The notes beneath the pieces are model-generated. The model made no database searches. It worked only from the letters and a program-made list of their open reading frames with translations, and was not told the origin of the DNA. From Thermoflexus sp. (GTDB lineage: Bacteria > Chloroflexota > Anaerolineae > B4-G1 > SLSP01): a DNA stretch of 42,421 bases. Below, piece after piece: positions 19,636 through 29,365 of this stretch. Position 1 is the first letter of the stretch; every line of letters begins with the position of its first letter. The DNA lies in the NCBI GenBank assembly GCA_020722365.1, contig DYKY01000004.1, positions 1 to 42,421 of the forward strand, in the 5' to 3' direction. A program made the translations under genes and the position numbers.

Positions 19636-19917
19636 ATGTCGCGTTCTTTGAAAAAAGGACCTTATGTCAATCCAAAGCTGCTTAAAAAGGTCGAAGAGAT
19701 GAATCGCAGTGGGCAGAAGCGCGTGCTGCGCACGTGGTCGCGCGCTTCTGTGATCTTCCCCCAGATGGTGGGACATACGATTGCGGTTCACGATGGCCGG
19801 CGACATGTTCCGATCTACGTGACGGAAAACATGGTGGGACATCGCCTGGGAGAGTTTGCGCCTACACGGACGTTCCGCGGTCACATTGTCAAAGAGAAAA
19901 AGGGCCGGGTTGTGTAG
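19636..19917 (+). CDS. rpsS: 30S ribosomal protein S19
   Basis: S19 forms a complex with S13 in the 30S head. The 93-aa product starts [16 protein letters not shown] and contains [20 protein letters not shown] and [16 protein letters not shown], all standard. AGGGAGG precedes the ATG. Confidence 0.98.
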   Translation: MSRSLKKGPYVNPKLLKKVEEMNRSGQKRVLRTWSRASVIFPQMVGHTIAVHDGRRHVPIYVTENMVGHRLGEFAPTRTFRGHIVKEKKGRVV

Positions 19918-19941
19918 GAAAGGGGAGCGAGGTAAAGACCA

Positions 19942-20301
19942 ATGCCGGAAAGTGTACACGCTATAGCTAAGCATATTCCCATGGCGCCGATGAAAGTACG
20001 GCGTATCCTGGCTCCTCTGCGGGGCATGGCGGCGCAGGCCGCTCTGGATGCGTTGAAGGCGATGCCGCACGCAGCGACGGAGCCGGTCTACAAAGTGATC
20101 CGTTCTGCAGTGGCGAACGCCGACGAGATGGGATTGGATATCAAAAGTCTGTATATTGTTCAGCTTACGGCTGATGAAGGATCAGGTCGAATGCCCGGCC
20201 GGGGGTGGCGTGCGAGCTGGGGAAGTCGCGGGCGCTATCGGCCGATCCGTAAACGTTCATCGCACATCACGGTCGTTCTTGAAGAACGGCTTCCAGAGTA
20301 G
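19942..20301 (+). CDS. rplV: 50S ribosomal protein L22
   Basis: L22 lines the exit tunnel; its beta-hairpin carries macrolide-related positions. The 119-aa product has the [16 protein letters not shown] start and the hairpin region [20 protein letters not shown], with the conserved C-terminal [11 protein letters not shown]. The short [16 protein letters not shown] tip differs from the usual KPRAQGRA form. Confidence 0.96.
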   Translation: MPESVHAIAKHIPMAPMKVRRILAPLRGMAAQAALDALKAMPHAATEPVYKVIRSAVANADEMGLDIKSLYIVQLTADEGSGRMPGRGWRASWGSRGRYRPIRKRSSHITVVLEERLPE

Positions 20302-20320
20302 TCTAAGAAGGAGGCGATTT

Positions 20321-21004
20321 TTGGGACGCAAGGTTCATCCCTACGGTTTTCGTTTGAAAGTGATTCGCGATTGGAAGTCACGCTGGTTTGCAGAGGGTCG
20401 GGAGTATTCTAACCTGTTGACGGAAGATCGCAAGATTCGTGACATGATTGCTACGGAAATGCGCTCGCGTGCTCGTGATGGGCAAACTGGCATTTCGCGG
20501 ATCGAAATTGAACGCTTTCCCCCGAATCAGGTCTCGGTCATCATCTGGACGGCGCGTCCGGGTGTGGTGATCGGACGCAAGGGGGAGAACGTCAAGGTCC
20601 TGCGGCAGCAAATCGAGGACTTGACCGGTGGAAAGCGCGTGCATGTGGACATTCAAGAGGTCGAGCAACCAGACCTAGATGCCCGTTTGGTGGCGGAGAA
20701 TATCGTCGCGCAGTTGGAAAAGCGCATCTACCACAGTCGGGCGATGAAACGCGCCGTGCGTCAGGCGATGCGTGCTGGCGCCGAAGGTGTGAAGGTGATG
20801 TGCAGCGGGCGTCTGGCCGGCGCCGAAATGGCACGCCGTGAATGGATGCGTGAGGGTTGGGTCCCCCTGCAAACGTTGCGCGCTGACATTGACTACGCTC
20901 AGGAAGAGGCTCTCACGACATACGGTCGTATCGGCGTCAAGGTGTGGATTTATAAGGGTGAGATTCTGCCCCGCAAACCTGCCGTTGTCGAAGACGCCGC
21001 GTAG
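20321..21004 (+). CDS. rpsC: 30S ribosomal protein S3
   Basis: S3 shapes the mRNA entry channel. The start is TTG at 20321 ([20 protein letters not shown]), which matches the S3 N-terminus and has AAGGAGG 6 bases before it; the open frame extends further upstream inside rplV. The 227-aa product has a KH domain with [12 protein letters not shown] and a C-terminal [20 protein letters not shown] block. Confidence 0.97.
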   Translation: MGRKVHPYGFRLKVIRDWKSRWFAEGREYSNLLTEDRKIRDMIATEMRSRARDGQTGISRIEIERFPPNQVSVIIWTARPGVVIGRKGENVKVLRQQIEDLTGGKRVHVDIQEVEQPDLDARLVAENIVAQLEKRIYHSRAMKRAVRQAMRAGAEGVKVMCSGRLAGAEMARREWMREGWVPLQTLRADIDYAQEEALTTYGRIGVKVWIYKGEILPRKPAVVEDAA

Positions 21005-21055
21005 AGCTGATCAAACGGCTAGCAGTTTACGTTGTTATATTAAGGAGATGGAACC

Positions 21056-21481
21056 ATGTTGATGCCTAAGCGCGTGAAATATCGCAAGCAACATCGTGGG
21101 CGCAGAACGGGCAAGGAATCCCGCGGGGTGGATGTGTCCTTTGGTGATTACGGGCTGCAAGCTCTGGAACCGGCCTGGATCACTGCCCGGCAGATCGAAG
21201 CTGCGCGTCGAGCCATTGTGCGTCATATGCGCCGGCGCGGTAAGTACTGGGTCCGCATTTTCCCTGACAAGCCGATCACGGCAAAACCGGCGGAGACCCG
21301 CATGGGTAAAGGGAAAGGGGCCGTCGATCAGTGGGTAGCGGTCGTGCGCCCGGGCCGCGTGATGTTTGAAATCGGGGGAATCCCGAATGATGTGGCGCAG
21401 GAGGCGCTGCAGTTGGCGGCGCATAAGTTGCCGATCAAAACTCAGGTGATTACCCGTTTGGATTTGGAGCAGGAGAGTTAG
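21056..21481 (+). CDS. rplP: 50S ribosomal protein L16
   Basis: L16 positions A-site tRNA on the large subunit. The 141-aa product has [20 protein letters not shown] and [19 protein letters not shown]. The ATG at 21056 has AAGGAG 8 bases before it; a second ATG two codons later gives the family's usual MPKRVKYRK start and is a fair alternative. Confidence 0.97.
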   Translation: MLMPKRVKYRKQHRGRRTGKESRGVDVSFGDYGLQALEPAWITARQIEAARRAIVRHMRRRGKYWVRIFPDKPITAKPAETRMGKGKGAVDQWVAVVRPGRVMFEIGGIPNDVAQEALQLAAHKLPIKTQVITRLDLEQES

Positions 21482-21483
21482 CC

Positions 21484-21705
21484 ATGCAGGTCCATGAATT
21501 ACGAGAATTGACAGAGGAAGAGCTGCGGCTTCGCCTGCAGGAAACTCGGCGCGAATTGTTCAACCTGCGGCAACAATGGTATGCCGGCAGCTTGGAAGAT
21601 CACAATCGACTGCGCGCGGTGCGCAAAGACATTGCGCGTCTATTGACGATTCTTCGGGAACGCGAGTTAGGCGCAGCGTTGGCGCAGAAAGGAGCAGCGG
21701 CATGA
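21484..21705 (+). CDS. rpmC: 50S ribosomal protein L29
   Basis: This 73-aa two-helix protein at the tunnel exit has [20 protein letters not shown] and the C-terminal [13 protein letters not shown]. It starts 2 bases after the rplP stop and ends in an ATGA overlap with rpsQ. Confidence 0.96.
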   Translation: MQVHELRELTEEELRLRLQETRRELFNLRQQWYAGSLEDHNRLRAVRKDIARLLTILRERELGAALAQKGAAA

Positions 21706-21971
21706 GAGAGCTAAACCATTGGCAGTCTCGTCGTCGTCGTCTGACGGGTGTTGTGACCAGTGACAAGATGGACAAGACCGTGGTTGTGAGCGTGGAGCGG
21801 CGCTATCGGCATCCGCTTTACAAAAAAGTTGTGAGTGTGACCAAGAAGTATATGGCGCATGATGAGAACAACGATTGTCGTCTGGGCGACCGGGTGAGCA
21901 TCGTCGAGTCGCGCCCATACAGCCGCCGCAAGCGCTGGGCCGTCGAAGAGATCCTGGAACGGGCCGCGTAA
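21702..21971 (+). CDS. rpsQ: 30S ribosomal protein S17
   Basis: S17 is an OB-fold 16S rRNA-binding protein. The ATG at 21702 overlaps the rpmC stop (ATGA). The 89-aa product contains [36 protein letters not shown] and [18 protein letters not shown], as expected. Confidence 0.97.
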   Translation: MRELNHWQSRRRRLTGVVTSDKMDKTVVVSVERRYRHPLYKKVVSVTKKYMAHDENNDCRLGDRVSIVESRPYSRRKRWAVEEILERAA

Positions 21972-21982
21972 GGAGCTTTGCT

Positions 21983-22354
21983 ATGATTCAAAAAGAGACG
22001 CGGTTACAAGTGGCAGACAATACCGGGGCGCAGGAGATTATGTGCATCCATGTGTTGGGTGGTTCACGCCGGCGCTATGGCTACATCGGCGACCAGATTG
22101 TGGCGGCGGTCAAATCGGTCACGCCTACGGCTTCGGTGAAAAAAGGGGAAGTCGTCCGTGCAGTCATTGTGCGAGTAGCCAAAGAATACCGGCGCTCCGA
22201 TGGTTCCTATATTCGCTTTGACGACAATGCGGCAGTCATTCTGGATACTTCGGGCGTCAATCCACGCGGAACCCGCATTTTTGGGCCGGTGGCGCGTGAG
22301 TTGCGTGAAAAAGGTTTTATGAAAATCGTGTCCCTGGCGCCTGAAGTGTTGTAG
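21983..22354 (+). CDS. rplN: 50S ribosomal protein L14
   Basis: L14 lies at the subunit interface and is bound by the silencing factor RsfS. The 123-aa product starts [18 protein letters not shown] and keeps [13 protein letters not shown] and [23 protein letters not shown] precedes the ATG. Confidence 0.98.
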   Translation: MIQKETRLQVADNTGAQEIMCIHVLGGSRRRYGYIGDQIVAAVKSVTPTASVKKGEVVRAVIVRVAKEYRRSDGSYIRFDDNAAVILDTSGVNPRGTRIFGPVARELREKGFMKIVSLAPEVL

Positions 22355-22374
22355 GGCCGGTATGAGGTATTGAG

Positions 22375-22695
22375 ATGAATCGTATAAAAAAAGGTGATAC
22401 AGTCGAAGTGATCACAGGCGAAGACAATGGCGTCCGCGGCGAAGTTGTGCGGGTGCTAGATAACGGAACTCGCGTGGTGGTCTCGAAAGTCAACATCGTG
22501 ACGAAGCACCAGAGTGCTCAACGGGCCGGACGGTCGCAGATGCAGGGTGGGCGGATTCAGCTTGAGGCGCCAATCCATATCTCCAACGTCATGCTTGTGT
22601 GTCCGAAATGCAACCAGGCCACGCGCGTGGGATATGCTGTCGTCGACGAGCGTAAAGTACGCGTTTGCCGCAAGTGCGACGCGGTGATTGAGTAG
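22375..22695 (+). CDS. rplX: 50S ribosomal protein L24
   Basis: L24 starts assembly of the large subunit. The 106-aa product has the KOW motif [19 protein letters not shown] and a C-terminal [13 protein letters not shown] / [10 protein letters not shown] part with two CxxC pairs that could bind zinc. Its ATG follows GAGGTATTGAG. Confidence 0.97.
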   Translation: MNRIKKGDTVEVITGEDNGVRGEVVRVLDNGTRVVVSKVNIVTKHQSAQRAGRSQMQGGRIQLEAPIHISNVMLVCPKCNQATRVGYAVVDERKVRVCRKCDAVIE

Positions 22696-22724
22696 CAGGT
22701 GCCCTGCGCTGGAAGAAGGTCGAT

Positions 22725-23261
22725 ATGCAACAGTTACAGAAGCGTTATCGTGAAGAAGTGACGCCGAATCTGATCAAAGAATTTGGCTATGACAATGTGA
22801 TGCAGGCGCCGCGCATTCGTAAGGTGGTGCTCAATATTGGGATGGGCGAAGCCCTGGATAACCCCAAAGCTTTGGAGTACGCTGTGGCAGACTTGCGGGC
22901 GATCGCCGGGCAACAGCCGGTCATCACCAAGGCGCGCAAGTCCGTGGCGAACTTTAAATTGCGCGAGGGCCGTGCGATTGGCGTCAAGGTGACGTTGCGT
23001 GGTGAAAAGATGTGGGCATTCTTGAGCCGTCTGATCAACGTGGCGCTGCCGCGCACACGCGACTTCCACGGTGTGCCCGACAAGCTGGATGGACGGGGCA
23101 ACTACACCCTGGGGCTGCGCGAGCAGTTGTTGTTCCCGGAAATCAATTACGATAAGATCGATAAAATCCGAGGGTTTGAAGTCACCATTAACACCACGGC
23201 TGAAACCGATGAAGAGGCGCGCCGCCTCTTGGAAATGCTGGGTATGCCTTTCCAACGTTAG
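22725..23261 (+). CDS. rplE: 50S ribosomal protein L5
   Basis: L5 binds 5S rRNA and contacts P-site tRNA. The 178-aa product has [45 protein letters not shown] and the C-terminal [19 protein letters not shown]. Length is standard. Confidence 0.98.
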   Translation: MQQLQKRYREEVTPNLIKEFGYDNVMQAPRIRKVVLNIGMGEALDNPKALEYAVADLRAIAGQQPVITKARKSVANFKLREGRAIGVKVTLRGEKMWAFLSRLINVALPRTRDFHGVPDKLDGRGNYTLGLREQLLFPEINYDKIDKIRGFEVTINTTAETDEEARRLLEMLGMPFQR

Positions 23262-23314
23262 TGCTGGCGCTTTAGAGCTTGTGAACGAACGAGTTTCAAA
23301 GAAGGAGTAAGGGT

Positions 23315-23497
23315 ATGGCACAAAAATCAATGCCGATTCGCGAAACCAGGCGGAAATACAAGGTACGGGTACGCAACCGCTGTTCTCGTTGTGGGCGTCC
23401 GCGTGGCTATTACCGTCGCTTTGGCTTATGCCGGATTTGTGTTCGTGAGTTGGCCTTAGAGGGGAAGATCCCCGGCTTGGTCAAGTCGAGTTGGTAA
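23315..23497 (+). CDS. rpsN: 30S ribosomal protein S14, zinc-binding type
   Basis: This 60-aa short S14 (type Z) has [17 protein letters not shown] and CRIC, giving the four-cysteine zinc ribbon. AAGGAG is located 10 bases before the ATG. The protein belongs to the 30S head. Confidence 0.97.
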   Translation: MAQKSMPIRETRRKYKVRVRNRCSRCGRPRGYYRRFGLCRICVRELALEGKIPGLVKSSW

Positions 23498-23509
23498 TGG
23501 AGTAGAGCG

Positions 23510-23923
23510 ATGATAACAACTTCAGATCCAATTGCCGATATGTTGACGCGCGTTCGCAATGCCTTGATGGTCAGGCATGCGGCGGTTGTGATGCCTTCGT
23601 CCAAGATCAAGGTGGCAATCGCCAAGATTCTTAAGGATGAAGGGTATATTGAGGACTATAAATTGGTCACAGACGAGAACATGCACCGGAACCTGGTCAT
23701 CCAGTTGAAGTACCAGGGCGACTTGAAGCATCAGCGGCCTGTGATCACCAACCTGACGCGTGTGAGTAAACCTGGTCGGCGTATCTATACGGCGGCTAAG
23801 GATATTCCCTGGGTGCGCAGTGGGATGGGGATTGCGATCCTCTCCACACCCAAGGGTGTCATCACAGGTCAGCAGGCGCGTCGGCTTAACGTCGGCGGCG
23901 AAGTCATCTGCTACGTCTGGTAG
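23510..23923 (+). CDS. rpsH: 30S ribosomal protein S8
   Basis: S8 binds central-domain 16S rRNA and represses the spc operon in E. coli. The 137-aa product starts with [17 protein letters not shown] and ends with [19 protein letters not shown] and GGEVICYVW. The ATG is 12 bases after rpsN. Confidence 0.98.
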   Translation: MITTSDPIADMLTRVRNALMVRHAAVVMPSSKIKVAIAKILKDEGYIEDYKLVTDENMHRNLVIQLKYQGDLKHQRPVITNLTRVSKPGRRIYTAAKDIPWVRSGMGIAILSTPKGVITGQQARRLNVGGEVICYVW

Positions 23924-23942
23924 AACGGGGAGGGGGGTTGAA

Positions 23943-24488
23943 GTGTCACGCATAGGTAAGATGCCCATCCCGGTCCCGGCTGGGGTGCAGGTGAAGATTG
24001 AGGGAAATACAGTAACGGTTAAAGGACCGCGAGGCGAGTTGACGCGGGAGTTCCGCCCTGAGATGCACATTGTATTCGAGGGCGGCGCGGTGCGGGTCAC
24101 ACGCCCGAATGATGAGCAGGCCATCAAGGCGCTGCATGGGCTTACCCGCGCACTGATCAACAATATGGTGATCGGGGTCCATGAAGGCTACAGCCGAATG
24201 TTGGAAGTTTTGGGAACCGGTTATCGGGCTGAACTTCAGGGAGCGAACCTGGTCATGAGCCTGGGCTTCTCCCATCCTGTCGTGATCACGCCGCCGCCAG
24301 GTATTACTTTTGAGGTCAATCCGCGTAACAGTACGATCACGGTCAGGGGCTGTGATAAGGAATTGGTGGGACGCATTACGGCGGAGATTCGTGCCTGGCG
24401 TCCTGTGGAACCTTACCTGGGCAAAGGCATTCGCTATCAGGGCGAGGTCGTACGCCGCAAGGCCGGCAAAGCTGGCAAGGCCAAATAA
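23943..24488 (+). CDS. rplF: 50S ribosomal protein L6
   Basis: L6 lies near the factor-binding site. The GTG at 23943 (VSRIGKMPIPVPAGV) follows GGGAGGGGG and is the family's normal start. The 181-aa product has TVTVKGPRGELTREF, LEVLGTGYRAELQG and the C-terminal LGKGIRYQGEVVRRKAGKAG. Confidence 0.98.
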   Translation: MSRIGKMPIPVPAGVQVKIEGNTVTVKGPRGELTREFRPEMHIVFEGGAVRVTRPNDEQAIKALHGLTRALINNMVIGVHEGYSRMLEVLGTGYRAELQGANLVMSLGFSHPVVITPPPGITFEVNPRNSTITVRGCDKELVGRITAEIRAWRPVEPYLGKGIRYQGEVVRRKAGKAGKAK

Positions 24489-24532
24489 TCGCTACATTCA
24501 ATAAACACGTGGAACCGAGGGTGAAATAAGAG

Positions 24533-24901
24533 ATGAAACCGGAAATTGATCGTCGCAAAGCCCGAGCACGGCGTCGCGCACACATTCGCAAGACTGTGCA
24601 CGGCACGCCAGAACGTCCACGTCTGAGTGTCTTCCGAAGCCTGGATCACATTTATGCGCAAATTATCGACGATAGTGTAGGCTGCACGTTGGCGTCAGCC
24701 TCTACAGTGGATCAGGCAGTTCGTCAGCAGGTCGCTGAACTGGCGAAGACCGAACAGGCGCAGGTCGTGGGGCAAGTGTTGGCCGAGCGGGCCTTGTCAA
24801 AAGGGGTGACAAAGGTGGTGTTTGACCGTGGGGGATACAAGTATCACGGTCGTGTGAAAGCTCTCGCCGAGGCCGCGCGCAAGGCGGGCCTGGATTTCTA
24901 A
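24533..24901 (+). CDS. rplR: 50S ribosomal protein L18
   Basis: L18 carries 5S rRNA into the large subunit with L5. The 122-aa product has [37 protein letters not shown] and the C-terminal [20 protein letters not shown]. Confidence 0.98.
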   Translation: MKPEIDRRKARARRRAHIRKTVHGTPERPRLSVFRSLDHIYAQIIDDSVGCTLASASTVDQAVRQQVAELAKTEQAQVVGQVLAERALSKGVTKVVFDRGGYKYHGRVKALAEAARKAGLDF

Positions 24902-24942
24902 TTTATACGGCTGCGCCTTAGTTGCGTCTGGCAGGAGGAGAT

Positions 24943-25500
24943 ATGGAGTCACGACGAGATATGGAATTACGACGGGATCGTAAACCATTTGAGGAAGAAC
25001 AAGAAGAACTGGATGAGCGCGTAGTGGACATTACGCGGGTGGCCAAAGTTGTCAAAGGCGGTCGCACCTTCCACTTCCGCGTAGTGGCGATTGTGGGCGA
25101 CAACAAAGGCCAGGTTGGATTGGGAATCGGCAAAGCACGCACAGTTCCCGACGCTATCGGGAAAGCCACCGAACGCGCGCGGCGCGCTATGCACACCGTC
25201 CCGCTGGAAGGCACCTCAATTCCCCACGAGGTGGTAGGACGTTGCGGTGGTGCAAAGGTGTTGTTGCGCCCGGCGACTAGAGGTACTGGCGTGATTGCCG
25301 GTGGTAGTGTCCGTGCAGTGCTGGAAGCGGCAGGCATTCACGATGTGTTGACAAAGTCGCAAGGCAGTGCCACGGCCGTTAACGTTGTGCAGGCCACTAT
25401 GGATGCTCTGGATCAACTACGCTGGGTTGAAGAAGTGGCTAAGGAGCGCGGCAAGCCAGTGGCAGAGGTGATGCCATTCTGGCGAAGGAGAAGTGCATAA
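24943..25500 (+). CDS. rpsE: 30S ribosomal protein S5
   Basis: S5 supports decoding accuracy. The ATG at 24943 follows AGGAGGAG; the longer in-frame start at 24922 overlaps that site. The 185-aa product has an acidic N-terminal extension, [17 protein letters not shown], and [23 protein letters not shown]. Its TAA shares one base with the ATG of rpmD. Confidence 0.97.
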   Translation: MESRRDMELRRDRKPFEEEQEELDERVVDITRVAKVVKGGRTFHFRVVAIVGDNKGQVGLGIGKARTVPDAIGKATERARRAMHTVPLEGTSIPHEVVGRCGGAKVLLRPATRGTGVIAGGSVRAVLEAAGIHDVLTKSQGSATAVNVVQATMDALDQLRWVEEVAKERGKPVAEVMPFWRRRSA

Positions 25501-25703
25501 TGGCAAAGATGTTGCGCATTACACTGGTGCGTAGTCCCATTGGCTATTCCATCCGTCAGAAGCAAACCGCGTGGGCGTTGGGACTACGCAAGTTGCAGCA
25601 GGTTGTGGAACACCCCGACAACCCGGCTGTGCGTGGGATGGTGAACAAGATCTCGCATCTGTTGAGCGTTGAGGAAGTTGTGCTGGCGGATAGTGAGGCA
25701 TAG
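25500..25703 (+). CDS. rpmD: 50S ribosomal protein L30
   Basis: The 67-aa product has [19 protein letters not shown] and [19 protein letters not shown], the normal bacterial L30. It starts in the TAATG overlap with rpsE. Confidence 0.97.
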   Translation: MAKMLRITLVRSPIGYSIRQKQTAWALGLRKLQQVVEHPDNPAVRGMVNKISHLLSVEEVVLADSEA

Positions 25704-25716
25704 GGTGGAGGACACT

Positions 25717-26199
25717 ATGAAGTTACATGATTTGCAGCCCGCCGAGGGTGCAAAAAAGAATAGAAAGCGCAAGGGGCGTGGTATTGCGGCCGGGCAAGGT
25801 AAGACAGCCGGGCGGGGTACAAAAGGACAAAAGGCGCGTAGCGGTCCAGGGATGGGGGCGTACTTTGAAGGTGGACAGTTGCCTTTGGTGCGCAAGATCC
25901 CCTTTGTCCGGGGTTACAAATTCTTTAATCCGTATAAGGTGACGTTCAAGCCGGTGAACCTTGGGCAGATCGCTGAGTATTTTGAGGCCCAGGCCGTTGT
26001 TTCCCCGGAAACCCTGGCTGCGGTTGGGTTGATCAAACACGCGAATGATCTGGTGGTCCTGTTGGGCGAGGGCGAGATTGATCGTCCCTTGAATGTGACG
26101 GTCCATCGCATCTCGGCTGCGGCGCGGGCCAAGATTGAGGCTGCGGGTGGCGTGGTGGAATTGCTGCCATGGACACGCGGCGGTTATCGCACCCGTTAA
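25717..26199 (+). CDS. rplO: 50S ribosomal protein L15
   Basis: L15 is a late assembly protein. The ATG at 25717 has GGTGGAGG upstream. The 160-aa product has the N-terminal KLHDLQPAEGAKKNRKRKGR, the glycine-rich GTKGQKARSG region and a C-terminal alpha/beta domain. It precedes secY as usual. Confidence 0.97.
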   Translation: MKLHDLQPAEGAKKNRKRKGRGIAAGQGKTAGRGTKGQKARSGPGMGAYFEGGQLPLVRKIPFVRGYKFFNPYKVTFKPVNLGQIAEYFEAQAVVSPETLAAVGLIKHANDLVVLLGEGEIDRPLNVTVHRISAAARAKIEAAGGVVELLPWTRGGYRTR

Positions 26200-26242
26200 T
26201 CGGCATAAGCTTATCTGGGTAAAACTCTGATGGAGGCAAGTG

Positions 26243-27574
26243 ATGCTTGAGGCCCTGCGTAATGCTTTCAAACTTCCGGATCTACGCCGGCGGATTTTCT
26301 ATACACTTCTGATCCTGGTGATTTTCCGTATGGCGTCGAACATTCCAGTTCCTGGCGTGGACCGTTTGGCGCTCAAGGCCTTCTTTGACTCTGCTACGAG
26401 CGGTGGACAGGCGGCAGGGCTGGGGCAGTTTGCCAATCTCCTGAACCTGTTGTCCGGTGGGGCGGTGCAGAACTTCTCAGTGCTTGCTGCGGGCGTCTAT
26501 CCGTATGTGACGGCGCAAATCGTCCTGCAACTGTTGTTGCCGATCTTCCCAAAGTGGGAACAGCAGATCAAAGAAGAGGGTGAAGAAGGCCAGCGCAAGA
26601 TGAACCAGTGGACGTTCTATTTGACCGTCCCTCTGGCCGCACTGTCGGCCTTCGGGCAGGCGCAGCTCTTCCGCTCGGCGAGCATAGGAACGCAGCAGAT
26701 CTTGCCGAACTTTGGCTGGGGACCGGGCCAGGTCCTACCTACCATCACGTTGTTGATTACGATGACGGCAGGCACGATGTTCGCCGTTTGGCTGGGCGAG
26801 CTGATCTCCGAACAGGGCATCGGCAATGGTCTGTCATTGATCATTTTCGGTGGCATCGTGTCGCGCGTACCGTCCAGCTTCCAAAGCATCTGGGAGACCG
26901 ATGGCATTGTCGGTATCTTGATCTATGTCGTTATTATGGTGCTGACAATCCTGTTCATCGTTTTCGTTCAGGACGGCGAGCGGCGGATCAAAGTGCAGTA
27001 TGGGAAGCGCGTGCGCGGCATGAAAGTCTACGGGGGCGGCAGCACCTACATCCCGTTGAAGATCAACACCGCCGGCATGATCCCGCTGATCTTCGCGCAG
27101 TCCATTTTGGCCTTCCCGGCGGTCATCGCGCAGTTCTTCCTGGGCAGCACCAACCCAGGTGTCGTGAAATTTGCCAACAGCGTCGTAAGTTTCTTCGGCG
27201 GCGACAATATCTGGTACGCGCCGCTCTATTTCCTGGCCGTCTTTGGGCTAACTTACTTTTACACGTTCGTGATGATCGAGCAGCAAAACCTGCCGGAGAT
27301 GCTCCAGAAACAGGGTGGCTTTATTCCAGGCGTGCGACCGGGCAAAAAGACCGAGGAGCACATTCTGGGGATTTACAAGCGCATCACTCTGGCTGGCGCG
27401 TTGTTCCTGGGGATTGTGGCGGTGTTACCCTACATCGTGGGACTCTTTATGAAGTCCAACCAGATGCTCATTCAGAGTTCGGGTTTGCTGATCGTCGTGG
27501 GTACGGTGATGGATACCGTGCGCCAGTTGGAAGCGCAACTGCTCATGCGTAACTACGAGGGCTTCCTGCGTTAA
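26243..27574 (+). CDS. secY: Preprotein translocase subunit SecY
   Basis: SecY is the channel of the Sec system in the cytoplasmic membrane. The 443-aa product has about ten hydrophobic segments, an N-terminal RRRIFYTLLILVIFRMASNIPVPG in pieces, and the cytoplasmic loop with QDGERRIKVQYGKRVRG that contacts SecA and the ribosome. The ATG at 26243 has GGAGG at 6 bases' spacing; a GTG one codon earlier is possible. adk, map and infA are not found after it. Confidence 0.97.
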   Translation: MLEALRNAFKLPDLRRRIFYTLLILVIFRMASNIPVPGVDRLALKAFFDSATSGGQAAGLGQFANLLNLLSGGAVQNFSVLAAGVYPYVTAQIVLQLLLPIFPKWEQQIKEEGEEGQRKMNQWTFYLTVPLAALSAFGQAQLFRSASIGTQQILPNFGWGPGQVLPTITLLITMTAGTMFAVWLGELISEQGIGNGLSLIIFGGIVSRVPSSFQSIWETDGIVGILIYVVIMVLTILFIVFVQDGERRIKVQYGKRVRGMKVYGGGSTYIPLKINTAGMIPLIFAQSILAFPAVIAQFFLGSTNPGVVKFANSVVSFFGGDNIWYAPLYFLAVFGLTYFYTFVMIEQQNLPEMLQKQGGFIPGVRPGKKTEEHILGIYKRITLAGALFLGIVAVLPYIVGLFMKSNQMLIQSSGLLIVVGTVMDTVRQLEAQLLMRNYEGFLR

Positions 27575-27577
27575 AAA

Positions 27578-27589
27578 GTGTGGTATAAT
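27578..27589 (+). promoter_or_regulatory. Extended -10 promoter before rpmJ
   Basis: GTGTGGTATAAT ends at 27589, with TATAAT at 27584-27589 preceded by TGG. No good -35 is seen. The same GTGGTATAAT occurs before the LysM lipoprotein gene. It stands 10 bases after the secY stop and about 73 bases before rpmJ and would drive the alpha group. Confidence 0.6.
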
Positions 27590-27661
27590 AACTAGCCGTG
27601 TGTATGCTGCCCGGCTATGAACCGCGACAAGGTTCTAAGGTTTTAGGAAGGAGTTGGCATT

Positions 27662-27775
27662 ATGAAGGTATCACCATCGGTAAGGCGGCGCTGTCCGAAG
27701 TGCAAAATCATTAAGCGGCGTGGGGTCATTCGCGTGATTTGCGATAATCCTAAGCACAAGCAACGTCAAGGGTAA
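27662..27775 (+). CDS. rpmJ: 50S ribosomal protein L36
   Basis: This 37-aa protein starts [20 protein letters not shown] and ends with the [10 protein letters not shown] signature. The CxxC pair, a Cys and a His form its zinc site. AAGGAG lies 9 bases before the ATG. It is directly followed by rpsM, as in many bacteria. Confidence 0.97.
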   Translation: MKVSPSVRRRCPKCKIIKRRGVIRVICDNPKHKQRQG

Positions 27776-27817
27776 TTCTGTCCTTTTGGTCGATTTGGAG
27801 GAGGCTGGTAAACAAAT

Positions 27818-28207
27818 ATGGCACGTATAGCAGGAGTTGACCTGCCGCGCAACAAGCGTATCGAGATCGGTCTGACGTACATCTACGGTATTGGGCGCAA
27901 GACCAGCGGCGAGATTTTGGAGAAGGCGGGAGTTGATCCCAGCAAGCGTGACACGGATCTCACCGAGGCTGAACTGTCGTCGATTCGTGATGTTGTAGAT
28001 CGCGAGTATGTTGTCGAGGGTGATCTGCGCCGCGAAGTGCAAATGAACATCAAGCGGCTGATCGAGATTGGGTCTTATCGTGGGCTGCGCCACCGCCGCA
28101 ATTTGCCGGTACGTGGTCAGCGCACGCGGACCAATGCCCGGACCAAGCGTGGTCCCAAGAAGACGGTTCCCGGTCGCGGCCGTCGCCGTGGCTCGAAGAA
28201 AAAGTAA
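27818..28207 (+). CDS. rpsM: 30S ribosomal protein S13
   Basis: S13 bridges the 30S head and the large subunit. The 129-aa product has [39 protein letters not shown] and a basic C-terminal tail of KKK type. GGAGGAGG precedes the ATG. Confidence 0.98.
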   Translation: MARIAGVDLPRNKRIEIGLTYIYGIGRKTSGEILEKAGVDPSKRDTDLTEAELSSIRDVVDREYVVEGDLRREVQMNIKRLIEIGSYRGLRHRRNLPVRGQRTRTNARTKRGPKKTVPGRGRRRGSKKK

Positions 28208-28268
28208 TCCCAACCTGCCTGTGGTGGTAGGTATGAGTCTGTGGTGGAGAAGGAGCTAGGAGGATTTT

Positions 28269-28673
28269 ATGGCCAAAAGTGCAGCTCGCACCGCGCGCAA
28301 GGTTGCTCGGCGCGTCAAGCGTAATGTACCTCGCGGTTGCGTCTATATTCAGACAACGTTTAATAACACGATCATCACCGTGACAGACCCGCAGGGTAAT
28401 GTGATGCGCTGGGGAAGCGCCGGTGCCTCTGGGTTCAAGGGGACACGGAAGAGTACACCTTTTGCCGCGCGGGTGGCCGCGGAAAAAGTGGCAAAAGATG
28501 CCATCGACAACGATGGATTGCAGGAAGTGGATGTGTTCGTCAAGGGCGCTGGCCCGGGTCGTGAGGCTTCGCTGCGCGCGCTGGCGGCCGTGGGGCTGCG
28601 CGTGCGTTCGATTGTAGATACAACACCTATTCCGCATAATGGATGTCGCCCGCCCAAGAGACGGCGTGTGTAA
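28269..28673 (+). CDS. rpsK: 30S ribosomal protein S11
   Basis: S11 shapes the platform of the small subunit. The 134-aa product has [36 protein letters not shown] and the C-terminal [16 protein letters not shown], all standard. TAGGAGG precedes the ATG. Confidence 0.98.
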   Translation: MAKSAARTARKVARRVKRNVPRGCVYIQTTFNNTIITVTDPQGNVMRWGSAGASGFKGTRKSTPFAARVAAEKVAKDAIDNDGLQEVDVFVKGAGPGREASLRALAAVGLRVRSIVDTTPIPHNGCRPPKRRRV

Positions 28674-28709
28674 GTCGACGAAAGTCGGAAGCAAGCATAA
28701 GGAGAGGTT

Positions 28710-29348
28710 ATGGCAAGAAATATAGGGCCTTCGTGCAAGCAGTGCCGGCGTGAAGGGATGAAACTTTATCTCAAAGGTGACAAGTGCTATACCGAAAAGT
28801 GTCCCTTTGAGGAGCGCGCTTATCCGCCTGGTCAGCATGGGAAAGAAACCGCTTTTCGCCGGCGCAAACTGACTGATTATGCCATGCAGTTGCGCGAAAA
28901 GCAGAAGGCGCGCCGAATTTACGGCGTGCTGGAACGCCAGTTCCGTCGTTATTACCACGAGGCGCAGCGGCGTCCCGGGTTGACGGGCGAGAACTTATTA
29001 GCCGTGCTGGAAAGCCGGTTGGATAACATTGTTTATCGGCTGGGTCTGGCTGACTCGCGTCCTCAAGCGCGCCAGTTGGTTATGCACGGTCACTTTACGG
29101 TCAACGGTCGCAAGACGAATATTCCGTCTTTCCTGGTGCGCCCTAATGATGTGGTGGGGGTGCGGCCAGAAAGCCGGCGCGCCAAGTACTTCAAGGAGCG
29201 CAAAGACCTGCTCGGCAAGCGTGAAGTGCCGGCCTGGTTGAGCTTCGACGAAGAAACTTTGGATGGGCGTGTGTTGGTGTTGCCGACACGGCAAGAGATT
29301 GACGTGCCGGTGCAAGAGCAGTTGATCGTCGAATTCTACTCACGCTAA
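28710..29348 (+). CDS. rpsD: 30S ribosomal protein S4
   Basis: S4 begins 30S assembly and in many bacteria represses its own genes. The 212-aa product has an N-terminal [15 protein letters not shown] and CYTEKCPFE, giving a four-cysteine zinc site (C+ form). The S4 RNA-binding domain follows with [18 protein letters not shown]. The ATG follows AAGGAGAGG. Confidence 0.98.
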   Translation: MARNIGPSCKQCRREGMKLYLKGDKCYTEKCPFEERAYPPGQHGKETAFRRRKLTDYAMQLREKQKARRIYGVLERQFRRYYHEAQRRPGLTGENLLAVLESRLDNIVYRLGLADSRPQARQLVMHGHFTVNGRKTNIPSFLVRPNDVVGVRPESRRAKYFKERKDLLGKREVPAWLSFDEETLDGRVLVLPTRQEIDVPVQEQLIVEFYSR

Positions 29349-29365
29349 AGCAGACAGGAGGCATC

